NCBI GenBank assembly: GCA_963746605.1
Contig: CAVVCH010000049.1
Coordinates: 1 to 64,000, forward strand
Length of the DNA: 64,000 nucleotides
Reading direction: 5' to 3'
Source of the DNA: CAVQSS01 sp963746605
GTDB taxonomy: Bacteria; Desulfobacterota; RBG-13-43-22
Position 1 is the stretch's first letter, and every line of letters begins with the position of its first letter. The translations under genes and the position numbers were made by a program. The notes below the pieces were generated by a model. It saw nothing but the letters and a program-made list of their open reading frames with translations, did not search any database and was not told where the DNA came from. Of this stretch, positions 45,286-55,110 are shown piece by piece.

Positions 45286-47718
45286 TTACTCTTCTTCCCG
45301 TTTCACCGCCCGGGCGACGCCAACCAATTTTTCCTGTTCGTCTAAATTGATTAACCGGACTCCCTGGGTGTTCCGGCCGATGATGGAGAGGTCTTTTACC
45401 CGAAGGCGGATGATTTTTCCGCCGTCGGTAATAATCATCAGGTCGTCTTCATCCGTCACCGGCAGGACCCCGACCACCGCGCCGTTCCTTTCGGTGGTCT
45501 TCATCGTAATAATGCCCTTTCCGCCCCGGGCCTGTTTTCGATATTCCTCGGTCTGGGTTCTTTTTCCGAACCCATTCTCGGTTACCGTCAGTAAGGTCCC
45601 TTCCCGGTCCAGCACGGCGGTCCCCACGACCCAGTCGTCCGCTTTCAGATGGATTCCTCGAACCCCTTGGGCCAACCGGCCCATTTCCCGTACTTCCCCT
45701 TCGTGAAAGCGAATGGACAGGCCGCTGCGGGTTCCCAAAAAGATGTCTTGTTTTCCCGTAGTCAGCTCGGCGGCGATCACTTCATCTCCTTCGACGATGG
45801 TGGTGGCGATAATGCCTCCGGATCGGGGTCGGCTGAAGGCCATCAGATCGGTTTTCTTGACCAGTCCTTTTCGGGTGACCATGAAGATGTATTTCCCTTC
45901 TTCGAAAGACCGGACCGGCAGGATGGTGGCCACTTTCTCCTGAGGCTGGAGGTTAAGCAGGTTGACCATGGCCTTGCCCCGCGCCTGACGACCGGCCTGG
46001 GGGATCTCGTGGACTTTCAGCCAGTACAACCGCCCCTGATTGGTCAGAAACAGGAAATAATCGTGGGTGGAGGCCACGAAGAGATGTTCGACGAAATCAT
46101 CTTCTTTGGTCTCCATGCCGGTAATCCCTTTTCCTCCCCGGTGTTGGCTGCGGTAAAGGCTGACCGGATTGCGCTTGATATACCCGGTGTGGGAGATGGT
46201 GACGACCATATCCTCTTCCACGATCAGGTCTTCCAATTTGATTTCCGTGGTGTCTTCGATGATTTCGGTCCGCCGGGGATCGCCAAATCTTTTCTTAAGT
46301 TCCGTCAGTTCCTCACGGATGATATTCAGGATCAGGGCCTCGCTGGCTAAGATCCCCTTCAATCGTTCAATGGTTTTCAGGATCTCCCGGTAGTCCTGTT
46401 GGATTTTTTCCCGTTCCAGATTGGTTAATCGCTGCAGGCGCATTTCCAGGATGGCTTGGGCCTGGGTTTCAGAAAATTCAAAGCGCCCCATCAATTGGCT
46501 CTTAGCTTCCGCCGGATTTTTGGACTTGCGGATCAGCGCGATGACTTCGTCCAAATGATCGATGGCGATCTTCAGGCCTTCCAAAATATGGGCCTTTTTT
46601 TCGGCCTCCCGCAGTTCAAAGGTCGTCCGCTTGCGGATGATCTCCTGCCGAAAATCCAGGAAATGAACCAGGATGGTCTTCAGACCCATGATCTGGGGTC
46701 GATTTTTGACAATGGCCAAAAGAATGATGCCAAAAGTGGTTTCCATGGCCGTAAATTTGTAAAGCTGATTTAGTATAACCTCGGCCACTTCATCCCGTTT
46801 AAGGTCCAAAACGATCCGCATCCCTTCCCGATCCGATTCGTCCCGCAGGTCCTGGATGCCTTCAATCTTTTTCTCCTTGACCAGTTCGGCGATCTTCTCT
46901 ATCAGCCTGGCCTTATTGACCTGATAGGGAAGTTCGGTGATCACGATGCTTTCCTTGCTCTGGTTTTTTCTCTTTTCGATCATGGCCCGGGCCCGGATCC
47001 GGATGATTCCCCTCCCGGTCTCATAGGCCTGCCGGACCCCGGCGGTTCCGTAGATAAACCCGGCGGTGGGGAAGTCGGGTCCGGGTATGTGGGCCAGCAA
47101 ACTCGGCACGGTGAGAGCGGGGTTATCAATCAGCGCCAGCAAGCCCTGAACAATTTCTCCCAGGTTATGCGGCGGTATATTGGTGGCCATCCCCACGGCG
47201 ATACCCGAGGAACCGTTGATCAGCAAGTTGGGAACACTGGTGGGCAGGACCGTCGGTTCGCTCAAGGATCCGTCGTAATTGGGGATAAAGTCCACGGTCT
47301 CCTTATCCAGGTCTTCCATAAATTCGTGCGCCAGACGGGTCAAACGAATTTCCGTATACCGCATGGCGGCCGGCGAATCGCCGTCCACGGAACCAAAATT
47401 GCCCTGGCCGTCCACTAAAGGGTACCGCAGGGAGAAATCCTGGGCCATCCGCACGATGGTGTCGTAGACCGCCGTATCCCCGTGGGGGTGGTATTTACCG
47501 ATCACATCCCCCACGATGCGGGCCGATTTTTTATAGGCCTTATTGTAATCGTTTCCCAACTCGCGCATGGAGAATAGCACGCGGCGGTGGACCGGCTTTA
47601 AACCATCCCGGATGTCCGGCAAGGCCCGGCCGATGATCACGCTCATGGCATAATCCATATAGGAGCGTCTCATCTCGTCTTCGATATTCGTGGATACTTC
47701 CTGGGCAGTTAATTTCAT
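45286..47718 (-). CDS. gyrA: DNA gyrase subunit A
   Basis: 810 aa, intact. N-terminal winged-helix region with HPHGDTAVYDTIVRMAQDFS (the quinolone-determining Ser83 position is Thr, as in some wild-type species) and the active-site tyrosine in AAMRYTEIRLTRLAHEFM. C-terminal beta-pinwheel with GyrA-box-like QHRGGKGITG and repeated G-(I/V)-R blade motifs. With GyrB it introduces negative supercoils. Directly downstream of gyrB (1 bp apart). Confidence 0.97.
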   Translation of the reverse strand: MKLTAQEVSTNIEDEMRRSYMDYAMSVIIGRALPDIRDGLKPVHRRVLFSMRELGNDYNKAYKKSARIVGDVIGKYHPHGDTAVYDTIVRMAQDFSLRYPLVDGQGNFGSVDGDSPAAMRYTEIRLTRLAHEFMEDLDKETVDFIPNYDGSLSEPTVLPTSVPNLLINGSSGIAVGMATNIPPHNLGEIVQGLLALIDNPALTVPSLLAHIPGPDFPTAGFIYGTAGVRQAYETGRGIIRIRARAMIEKRKNQSKESIVITELPYQVNKARLIEKIAELVKEKKIEGIQDLRDESDREGMRIVLDLKRDEVAEVILNQLYKFTAMETTFGIILLAIVKNRPQIMGLKTILVHFLDFRQEIIRKRTTFELREAEKKAHILEGLKIAIDHLDEVIALIRKSKNPAEAKSQLMGRFEFSETQAQAILEMRLQRLTNLEREKIQQDYREILKTIERLKGILASEALILNIIREELTELKKRFGDPRRTEIIEDTTEIKLEDLIVEEDMVVTISHTGYIKRNPVSLYRSQHRGGKGITGMETKEDDFVEHLFVASTHDYFLFLTNQGRLYWLKVHEIPQAGRQARGKAMVNLLNLQPQEKVATILPVRSFEEGKYIFMVTRKGLVKKTDLMAFSRPRSGGIIATTIVEGDEVIAAELTTGKQDIFLGTRSGLSIRFHEGEVREMGRLAQGVRGIHLKADDWVVGTAVLDREGTLLTVTENGFGKRTQTEEYRKQARGGKGIITMKTTERNGAVVGVLPVTDEDDLMIITDGGKIIRLRVKDLSIIGRNTQGVRLINLDEQEKLVGVARAVKREEE

Positions 47719-47719
47719 G

Positions 47720-50101
47720 TTAAATATCCAACTCCCGAACCTCCAGGGCGTTTTGGTAAATAAAATCCCGTCGGGGTTCCACCTGGTCCCCCATGAGAAT
47801 AGTAAAGATTTGATCCGCTTCCACCAGATCCTCCACTCGAATCTTCAGCAGTGTCCGGTGCTCCGGGTCCATGGTAGTTTCCCACAACTGTTGGGGGTTC
47901 ATTTCACCCAACCCTTTGTAGCGTTGAATAGCCAGGCCTTTTTTACCCTCTTCCATAAAGTACTGCAACAGGAACTCCGGGGTACGGACCTCCTGGGCTT
48001 GATGATCGTTAACCACCTTGACCGGAAAATCCCCCAGGCCGGGAAGCTCTTTTCGCAACCTTCTCAGTTTTTGAAAGTCGGCCGAAGCCTGCAGGTTCCA
48101 ATCGATCAGGCAGCGCGGTTTGCCACCCGGTTGATCCAGGATGACCAGCCCGTAGACTTCATGTTCTTCGTCAAATACCAGGTCCCCGGTGTAGATCTCC
48201 TGTTGGAGCAATTGGCGGCTCAGGTCTCCCAAGTAGGTCCGGTCCTTCAGCCGCTCTTTGGTCAGTCCTTCAGGAATATCGATCAACCTCAGGACTTCGG
48301 GGGAGTAGCCTTTCAGTTCCAACCTCTCCCGGGTCTGGAGGTAACTGTTTAATTTTTCCAAGAATTGGCTCAAGGCCTCTCCTTCCAAAGAGGTTTTGGC
48401 TTTTTCCCAGATGATTTTTTTCCGGGCGGTCCCCCGAGCATTTAAGAATTTATCGAATTGCTCATCGTTTTTGATATAGGTCTCTTCCTTGCCGGTCACC
48501 AAACGATAGAGCGGCGGTTGGGCAATATACAACATCCCCTTTTCCACCAGTTGGGGCAGTTGCCGATAAAAAAAAGTCAACAGCAAGGTGCGAATATGCG
48601 AGCCGTCCACATCGGCATCGGTCATGATTATAATTTTATGATAGCGGAGGTGATCAAAATCAAAATCATTTTCGCCGATCCCGGCCCCCAACGCCGTAAT
48701 GATGGTTCGAATTTCGTTATTTTCAATGAGTTTGTCAAAACGGGATTTCTCCACGTTCAATATTTTTCCCTTTAAGGGCAGAATGGCTTGAAACTTGCGG
48801 TCCCGTCCCTGCTTGGCCGAACCGCCCGCCGAATCCCCTTCGACCAGATACAGTTCACAAAAACGGGGATCCTTCTCCTGGCAATCGGCCAGCTTTCCCG
48901 GCAAGGAGGTATCATTGAGTACCCCTTTGCGCCGGACCAGGTCCTTGGCTTTCCGGGCCGCCTCCCGAGCCCGGGCCGTTTCTGAAACCTTCACCAGAAT
49001 GCTTTTGGCCACCGAAGGATTTTCTTCCAAATAAGCGCTCAAATCCTCATAGACCAGGTTTTCCACCAGGCCTTTGACCTCGCTGTTACCCAGCTTGGTT
49101 TTGGTTTGCCCCTCAAATTGCGGTTGGGGTATTTTGACGCTGATGATGGCCGTAATCCCTTCCCGCACGTCATCGCCGGAAAGCTTTTCTTTTAAGGCCT
49201 TGGGCACGTTTTCTTTGCTGGCATATTGATTTAAACTGCGGGTCAAAGCCGTCTTGAAGCCGCTCAAGTGGGAACCGCCGTCGCGGGTATTGATGGTATT
49301 GGCATACGAGAATATTTTTTCCTGATAGGAATCGTTGTACTGGAACGACACCTCGATACTGATATCCCCCCGCTGCCCGCCGATATAAATGGGCTTGGGA
49401 TGAATCGTTTCCTTGTTCCGATTGAGATGCTCGACAAAAGAGTTAATACCTCCCAAGTATTGAAACTCGTTCTTCTTCTGATTTCTTTCATCCTCAATCG
49501 TAATCTTTACCCCTTTGTTCAAAAAGGATAATTCGCGCAGGCGTTGGGCCAAAAGATCATAACTGAATTCAGTGGATTCAAAGATCGCTCCGTCCGGTTT
49601 AAAATGAACCTGGGTTCCGGTTCGCTTGGTGGTCCCGATCACTTCCAGCGGCGATACGGTATTTCCTCGTTCATAGCGTTGAGCGTAAACCTGTCCGTTG
49701 ATCCGAACTTCTACTTCCAAATATTCGGAAAGAGCGTTGACCACCGAAACGCCGACCCCATGGAGCCCGCCGGAAACCTTGTAACTCTGGTTGTCAAATT
49801 TACCCCCGGCGTGCAGCATGGTCATGACGACTTCCAACGCCGGTTTTTTTTCCGTTTTGTGCATGTCCACCGGGATGCCTCGTCCGTTGTCCCCCACGGT
49901 AACGCTGTCATCCGAATGAATGATTACATCGATCTGATTGCAGAAACCGGCTAAGGCCTCGTCAATACTGTTATCCACCACTTCATAGACCAATTGATGC
50001 AAACCTTCCACCGAGGTGTTGCCGATATACATGGAGGGACGCTTGCGAACGGCCTTTAATCCCTCCAACACTTTAATCTGATCCGCGTTATAAGTACTCA
50101 T
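47720..50101 (-). CDS. gyrB: DNA gyrase subunit B
   Basis: 793 aa, intact. GHKL ATPase: VLEGLKAVRKRPSMYIGNTS, EVVDNSIDEALAGFCNQIDV, DNGRGIPVDMH and GGLHGVGVSVVNALSE. Toprim domain: LYLVEGDSAGGSAKQGRDRK and IMTDADVDGSHIRTLLLTFF. The end has QRYKGLGEMNPQQLWETTMD. The length, with an insert before the C-terminal tail, is the proteobacterial type rather than the 640-aa Gram-positive type. Part of dnaN-gyrB-gyrA. Confidence 0.97.
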   Translation of the reverse strand: MSTYNADQIKVLEGLKAVRKRPSMYIGNTSVEGLHQLVYEVVDNSIDEALAGFCNQIDVIIHSDDSVTVGDNGRGIPVDMHKTEKKPALEVVMTMLHAGGKFDNQSYKVSGGLHGVGVSVVNALSEYLEVEVRINGQVYAQRYERGNTVSPLEVIGTTKRTGTQVHFKPDGAIFESTEFSYDLLAQRLRELSFLNKGVKITIEDERNQKKNEFQYLGGINSFVEHLNRNKETIHPKPIYIGGQRGDISIEVSFQYNDSYQEKIFSYANTINTRDGGSHLSGFKTALTRSLNQYASKENVPKALKEKLSGDDVREGITAIISVKIPQPQFEGQTKTKLGNSEVKGLVENLVYEDLSAYLEENPSVAKSILVKVSETARAREAARKAKDLVRRKGVLNDTSLPGKLADCQEKDPRFCELYLVEGDSAGGSAKQGRDRKFQAILPLKGKILNVEKSRFDKLIENNEIRTIITALGAGIGENDFDFDHLRYHKIIIMTDADVDGSHIRTLLLTFFYRQLPQLVEKGMLYIAQPPLYRLVTGKEETYIKNDEQFDKFLNARGTARKKIIWEKAKTSLEGEALSQFLEKLNSYLQTRERLELKGYSPEVLRLIDIPEGLTKERLKDRTYLGDLSRQLLQQEIYTGDLVFDEEHEVYGLVILDQPGGKPRCLIDWNLQASADFQKLRRLRKELPGLGDFPVKVVNDHQAQEVRTPEFLLQYFMEEGKKGLAIQRYKGLGEMNPQQLWETTMDPEHRTLLKIRVEDLVEADQIFTILMGDQVEPRRDFIYQNALEVRELDI

Positions 50102-50348
50102 GTTTCTAATCCTAATGGGTTTAAAAAAAATTCAATTTGTTCCGCCAGATCCCTTTTTCAAAGGGAAAAACAAATTCTACTGGACTCCTCCCGTGCCTGC
50201 CACACCCAGGCGGGGTTTAAAGGAAGGGGAGGAGCATGATTAAAGAGGTGGAAAAAGAATTGTCAGGGGCAGTTAATCGGGACTCGCTGGACCAGGCTGC
50301 CACCCTAGGAGTGACTTGGGTCCCGGCACAATTTTTCTCTTTTTATCC

Positions 50349-51482
50349 TTACACGCCCGTCTCATCAAAGATTTTCATCGGCATGATCAAGGCCAAATAT
50401 CCCGGATCCTGTTCTCCCTTTAAAATGGCCGGGCTGACTCCGTCATTAAGTTCCATAACCACCTGCTCACTGTTCATCACCTGCAGCGCGTCGATAAAAT
50501 AGCGGGGGTTAAATCCGATATCCACTTTTTCTTCCTTGTATTCCAGGGTCAACATTTCCTTCGCTTCCCCGATTTCCGGGTTGATGGATTGAATTTCCAT
50601 TTTTCCTTTGGTTAAAATGATTTTAACGCCCTTATATTTATCCGTCGAAAGAACGGCCATACGGCGCATGGAGTCCAAAAAATCATTTTTAGGAATAGAG
50701 ATGATTTTATCTTTTTTCTTGGGCAGAACCAGGTTGTAATCCGGAAACTTTCGATCCAGTAACCGCATAATAAACAATATTTGATCCTTGATGATCAACC
50801 CGTTGTTATCTTTGAACCCGAATTGGATTGGTCCCGGTTTATCCAAAATCTTCAGCAGTTCGGTAACTGCCTTTCGAGGCAAAAGAACCCCCTTGGGAAA
50901 AACCTCCTCATTGAACTCCCCAATTTCTTTATCCATCAGGGAAAGACGGTGTCCATCGGTGGCGACCATCCGCAGTATTTTTTGACTCTCCTGCTCCAGA
51001 TGTTCAAAGTAGATCCCTGAAAGGTTATAGCGGGTATCCTCTATGGAAATAGAAAAAATCGTTTTTTGAATCATTTCTCTGATCAAGGACCCTTCCAGGG
51101 AGATCAACTGGTTTTGATCGGTTTCCGGTAGTGCCGGGAAATCCAATAGGGGCAAACCGACCAATTGGTACTGGATGTCTTTACAGGAAATGAACAAACG
51201 ATTATTTTCATTCAAACGTAAATATATATCACCATCCGGTAATTCCCGGATAATTTCAAAGAATTTACGCGCCAGTACGGTAATTCCTCCCGGTTGCTTT
51301 ATTTTGGCAGGACAAGTAAGACGCAATCCTATCTGGAGATCTGTGGCCACTATATGAATACCGTCTTCGATGGTTTCAAGGAGAACGTTGGAAAGAATCG
51401 GCATAGAACTCTTTTTTTCCACAATTCCCTGGACCATCTGGAGTCCCTCCAACAAAGGTTGTTTTTGGATGGTCAGTTCCAT
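50349..51482 (-). CDS. dnaN: DNA polymerase III beta sliding clamp
   Basis: 377 aa, intact, ATG 51482 with AAGGAGAA upstream. Three clamp domains: QKQPLLEGLQMVQGIVEKKS, KFFEIIRELPDGDIYLRLNE and ATDGHRLSLMDKEIGEFNEE. C-terminal P-A-I-L...P-M element LNDGVSPAILKGEQDPGYLA, then IMPMKI. The dimeric clamp tethers DNA polymerase. dnaN is usually preceded by dnaA; here a 407-bp AT-rich gap and then the divergent acsV gene occupy that place. 247 bp separate it from gyrB, in which I see no gene. Confidence 0.97.
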   Translation of the reverse strand: MELTIQKQPLLEGLQMVQGIVEKKSSMPILSNVLLETIEDGIHIVATDLQIGLRLTCPAKIKQPGGITVLARKFFEIIRELPDGDIYLRLNENNRLFISCKDIQYQLVGLPLLDFPALPETDQNQLISLEGSLIREMIQKTIFSISIEDTRYNLSGIYFEHLEQESQKILRMVATDGHRLSLMDKEIGEFNEEVFPKGVLLPRKAVTELLKILDKPGPIQFGFKDNNGLIIKDQILFIMRLLDRKFPDYNLVLPKKKDKIISIPKNDFLDSMRRMAVLSTDKYKGVKIILTKGKMEIQSINPEIGEAKEMLTLEYKEEKVDIGFNPRYFIDALQVMNSEQVVMELNDGVSPAILKGEQDPGYLALIMPMKIFDETGV

Positions 51483-51889
51483 AAAGAAGTTCTCCTTAAA
51501 AAGTATTAAAAGAATATTTAAGTTTTTACTTATTATTTATTATTAAGACGGCCGAACAAGGAAAACTAAAATAATTTATTGAAATAATTATAAAAAATAT
51601 TAACAAGCCTTTAACGGTCTATTCTTGAAATTTTTAACGTTTACTCTATTCTTACTCTATCAGGTCAAGGAAAGGGAAATTATTAACAGTTTAATCTCCT
51701 GGATATGAAGGTGCGCGACTATTCAAGGCAGTTCTCCAGGGACAAATGGCCTTGCCGGACCATACTTCTTTGAAATTATTATAAAATTAAATCAGAATAC
51801 TATACTTAACTTATGGAAAAAAATCAACTGCTATTTAAATTATCCCCTTATTTCTTGACAAAGGGGTACAGGTTATTTAGAAAAACTAC
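51483..51889. other. AT-rich divergent intergenic region (dnaN / acsV)
   Basis: 407 bp, strongly AT-rich, with poly-A/T stretches and only weak DnaA-box-like 9-mers (such as TTATTAACA and TTATCCCCT, 7 of 9 matches to TTATCCACA). No gene. It holds the acsV promoter at its right end. Being next to dnaN-gyrB it could be origin-related, but evidence is insufficient. Confidence 0.4.
51855..51883 (+). promoter_or_regulatory. acsV promoter, possibly leaderless
   Basis: Perfect TTGACA (51855-51860), 17-bp spacer, TAGAAA (51878-51883). The ATG is at 51890, 6 bp after the -10, and there is no purine-rich ribosome site. Confidence 0.55.
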
Positions 51890-53857
51890 ATGGAATCAAT
51901 AAAAGTCACTTTTTACCCGGATAAAGCCGAAGTTTGGGTAGCCCCCGGTGAAAATCTACTGCGGGCCGCCATGCAGGCCGGTGTTCATATCAATGCCTCC
52001 TGTGGAGGAGAAGGGGTATGTGGTAAATGCCGGGTCATTGTCGATCAAGGGGTGGTAGAAAGCGAACAGACCGACAAGATATCCCAGGCGGACTTTGAAC
52101 TGGGAGTAAGACAAGCCTGCAAAACTATTATCAAAAGTGATGTTGATGTAACCATTCCTCCTGAATCCCAATTGGATCGCAAGGTATTGGCTAAAGAAAG
52201 ACCTCGATCCGGGGCCTGGCAGGTGGTCACCGAAATTAAGATTGAAGACCTGATCGTCGATGGAAAATTTCACCCGCCGGTAGAAAAAAAATATTTGGAA
52301 ATCACTCCCCCCACCATAGTCGATAATTTGAGCGACCTGACCCGAGTGATCCGCGCCTTGAAACAAATCCATAAGATCGGAAACATTAGCGTCGACTTTT
52401 ACGCCGTTCGTAAGATGGCTTCCGCTTTACGGGAAAAAGATTGGAAGATTACGGTAACATTAGCCAATTCCAGAAAAAAGGGCGGCAAAGTTCAACTGAT
52501 CAATATCGAACCCGGAGACACCACCAGCGCGAATCTGGCCGTGGCCGTCGATATTGGGACCACCACGGTTTGGGGACAATTGCTGAATTTAAATAACGGC
52601 GAAATTTTAGCCCAGGCGGTGGAGTACAACGCCCAGATCGCCTACGGGGAAGATGTCATCTCCCGAATCGCTTACACGCAAAAAGGCAACGGGCTCAAAA
52701 AAATGAAGGACCTGGTGGTTTCCACCATCAATGGAATTATCAAACAGTTATTAAAACAGCATAAAGCCCCGATGGAAACCATCACCCAGATGACCGTGGC
52801 GGGTAATACCACCATGACCCATCTGTTTCTGGAGATTGAGCCGCGCTATATCCGGGAGGCCCCCTACACGCCTCCGATGAATTACGTTCCTTTAATCCGG
52901 GCCAGGGAACTGGGACTGGAGTTGGCGGACCATGTGCAGGTTTATTTATTTCCTTCCATCGCCAGTTATGTGGGAGGGGATGTTATTGCCGGGGTTATGG
53001 GTTCCGGTATGTCCCGACAGGACAAATTAACCTTGTATATTGATTTGGGTACCAATGGGGAGATTGTCGTCGGTAATTCGGAGTGGATGACCTGCGCGGC
53101 CTGTTCCGCCGGGCCGGCCTTTGAAGGCGGGGGCATTAAACACGGGATGCGGGCCACCCGGGGGGCTATTGAGGATTTCAGTATTAATCCCACTACGTTT
53201 GAACCCATGATCCTGACGGTGGGCATGTCCAAGCCCATGGGCATCTGCGGTTCAGGACTAATTAATATTGTCGCCGGGTTGCTCGAAGCCTGTGTGCTGG
53301 ATCAAAATGGAAAATTTAAACCGGGGTTGAAGACGGACCGCCTTCGGGAAGGCGAAGACGGATGGGAGTATGTGTTGGTCTGGGCCCCCAACACTCAAAT
53401 CGACCGGGATATTGTGATCACCGAGGTGGATATTGATAACCTCATCCGGGCCAAAGGAGCGATGTACGCCGGTTATGTAACCCTGCTGGAGGAAGTGGGA
53501 TTAACCATGGAGGACCTGGAGCAGGTGATCATTGCCGGCGGATTTGGAAACTATATGAATATAGAAAAGGCGATTACCATCGGTCTCCTGCCCGATTTTC
53601 CGATTCAAAAAGTTAAATTCATCGGTAACGGTTCTCTGTTGGGCGCCCGATTGATCTGTTTTTCCAATGTGCTCCGAACGGAAGTAAAGCGTATTTTTGT
53701 TAAAATCACCAACATAGAACTGAGCGAAAATATCAATTTTATGAACAATTATATTGCCGCCCTTTTTCTGCCCCACACCAACAATAAATTGTTTCCTCGG
53801 GTCTTTGAACGGATTTCCTGCAGGGAAAAGGGCCTCGATGAAGCCAGGAAGGAGTAA
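51890..53857 (+). CDS. acsV: ASKHA-domain corrinoid reductive activator AcsV (RACo)
   Basis: 655 aa, intact. 2Fe-2S domain at residues 1-90 (NASCGGEGVCGKCRVIVDQG, then RQACKT), linker, and DUF4445 ASKHA domain: VAVDIGTTTVWGQLLNLNNG, MTVAGNTTMTHLFLEIEPRY, LYIDLGTNGEIVVGNSEWMT and QVIIAGGFGNYMNIEKAITI. In acetogens this protein reductively reactivates the Co(II) form of the AcsC/AcsD corrinoid protein with ATP. It begins the acs cluster, followed after 3 bp by cooC. Longer than the paralogue at 29688-31541, with an added C-terminal stretch. Confidence 0.92.
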   Translation: MESIKVTFYPDKAEVWVAPGENLLRAAMQAGVHINASCGGEGVCGKCRVIVDQGVVESEQTDKISQADFELGVRQACKTIIKSDVDVTIPPESQLDRKVLAKERPRSGAWQVVTEIKIEDLIVDGKFHPPVEKKYLEITPPTIVDNLSDLTRVIRALKQIHKIGNISVDFYAVRKMASALREKDWKITVTLANSRKKGGKVQLINIEPGDTTSANLAVAVDIGTTTVWGQLLNLNNGEILAQAVEYNAQIAYGEDVISRIAYTQKGNGLKKMKDLVVSTINGIIKQLLKQHKAPMETITQMTVAGNTTMTHLFLEIEPRYIREAPYTPPMNYVPLIRARELGLELADHVQVYLFPSIASYVGGDVIAGVMGSGMSRQDKLTLYIDLGTNGEIVVGNSEWMTCAACSAGPAFEGGGIKHGMRATRGAIEDFSINPTTFEPMILTVGMSKPMGICGSGLINIVAGLLEACVLDQNGKFKPGLKTDRLREGEDGWEYVLVWAPNTQIDRDIVITEVDIDNLIRAKGAMYAGYVTLLEEVGLTMEDLEQVIIAGGFGNYMNIEKAITIGLLPDFPIQKVKFIGNGSLLGARLICFSNVLRTEVKRIFVKITNIELSENINFMNNYIAALFLPHTNNKLFPRVFERISCREKGLDEARKE

Positions 53858-53860
53858 ATT

Positions 53861-54625
53861 GTGAGTTTTACCATTGCCTTAGCTGGAAAAGGGGGGACCG
53901 GAAAGACTACCATGGCCGGCCTGCTGATTCGCTATATGCTGAAAAACGGTCTCAAACCGGTTCTAGCGGTCGATGCCGACGCCAATGCCAATTTAAACGA
54001 GGTGTTGGGAGTCACTTACACCAACACTATCGGCGATGCCCGAGAGGAAATGAAAAAGGGCGGCATCGAAGGGATGACCAAAGACATCTTCATGGATATG
54101 CGCATCCAGCAGGCCTTGGTGGAAGCCGAAGGTTTTGATCTGATTGTCATGGGGCGTCCCGAAGGTCAGGGCTGTTACTGTGCGGCCAACAATTTGCTAT
54201 CGGAAGTGATTGAAAAGTTAACCCATAATTATCGTTACCTGGTGGTGGACAACGAAGCCGGCATGGAGCACGTCAGCCGTTTGACCACCCGCCATATTGA
54301 CCTGCTTTTGATTGTTTCCGACGGCTCCCGCCGTGGTCTGCAAGCCGCTGTCCGGATCGGGGAATTGACGCGGGAGTTAGGACTGACCGTCGTTAACAAA
54401 TACGTCATTATCAACCAGGCGGAGCAAAAAGATGATGGCCAATGGCAGGAATGGAAAGAGCTCCTGGAAAAAAACGATCTCCGTCTGTTGGGGGTAGTTC
54501 CTCAGGACGAACACATCTATCAATTCGACAAGGAGGGAAAGCCGACTTTTACGCTGCCCGACGAGGCGCCGGCAGTAAAAACGGCGTTTACTCTATTTGA
54601 AAATCTTTTTGGACAAGTGCAATAA
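53861..54625 (+). CDS. cooC: CO dehydrogenase nickel-insertion ATPase CooC
   Basis: 254 aa, intact, GTG 53861 with GGAAGGAG overlapping the acsV end. MinD/CooC family P-loop LAGKGGTGKTTMAGLLIRYM, AVDADANANLNEVLG, and the metal-binding motif QGCYCAANN (C-x-C), then VVDNEAGMEHVSRLTTRHID. CooC/AcsF ATPases deliver Ni to the CODH C-cluster or ACS A-cluster. Co-transcribed with acsV. The 485 bp after it separate it from acsD. Confidence 0.93.
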   Translation: MSFTIALAGKGGTGKTTMAGLLIRYMLKNGLKPVLAVDADANANLNEVLGVTYTNTIGDAREEMKKGGIEGMTKDIFMDMRIQQALVEAEGFDLIVMGRPEGQGCYCAANNLLSEVIEKLTHNYRYLVVDNEAGMEHVSRLTTRHIDLLLIVSDGSRRGLQAAVRIGELTRELGLTVVNKYVIINQAEQKDDGQWQEWKELLEKNDLRLLGVVPQDEHIYQFDKEGKPTFTLPDEAPAVKTAFTLFENLFGQVQ

Positions 54626-55110
54626 TAATTTTATCTTCTAAAAGATAAAAATAAGTATTACTATATACAATATATGGTAGTATCCTGACACCTATACTAC
54701 TACTCTTAATTCGATCTCCAAGGTAGGATAAATCTTTTTTTAAGACTCGTTAGGCGCTGAAAGAAATGGCCTCAGCAACTTGGAAATCCATAACCCCTTT
54801 AATTTACATCAGCTTCTTTATAGCTTGGGTTCCGTTAAAATTGTCTGAGATCCCTTCATCCATAATCTGCGATAAATACTAAGATTTTTTCTTGACAAAG
54901 CCTATTGTCTCCATTAAGTAGTCCTTATATCGTCAAAAAGGGACCAAAAAAGTCATTTCTTCCCGTTTTTTCCTGCCTTATCGAGTCATTAGGCATTAGA
55001 AACTGTCGGTAATCAAACAAAGCGGGTTGGCAAAAAGTGGTAAGTAAGGTTTCTAATTGTTCAAAAATTCACGGAATTAACTATATCAATCGTTAAAGGA
55101 GGAACAACCG
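54626..55110. other. Intergenic leader upstream of acsD
   Basis: 485 bp without a gene. A small hairpin GTAGTAT (54677-54683) / ATACTAC (54694-54700) follows cooC. A TTGACA-17-TAAGTA pair near 54893-54921 could drive the acsD-acsA-acsB unit, leaving a 5' leader of about 180 nt. I see no match to a known riboswitch. acsD starts at a TTG behind AAAGGAGGAACAACCG. Confidence 0.4.

Noticed and set aside
45286..47718. Quinolone-resistance mutation (Thr at the Ser83 position of GyrA)
   Set aside because: Thr is wild type at this position in several species; no basis to call a mutation.
50236..50502. 88-codon plus-strand frame between gyrB and dnaN
   Set aside because: Over half lies antisense to dnaN; no family and no support.
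51483..51889. Replication origin call
   Set aside because: AT-rich and next to dnaN, but no cluster of good DnaA boxes and no dnaA gene; kept only as a finding.
54920..55110. Possible cobalamin or other riboswitch in the acsD leader
   Set aside because: No B12-box or other recognisable conserved core; only weak stems.
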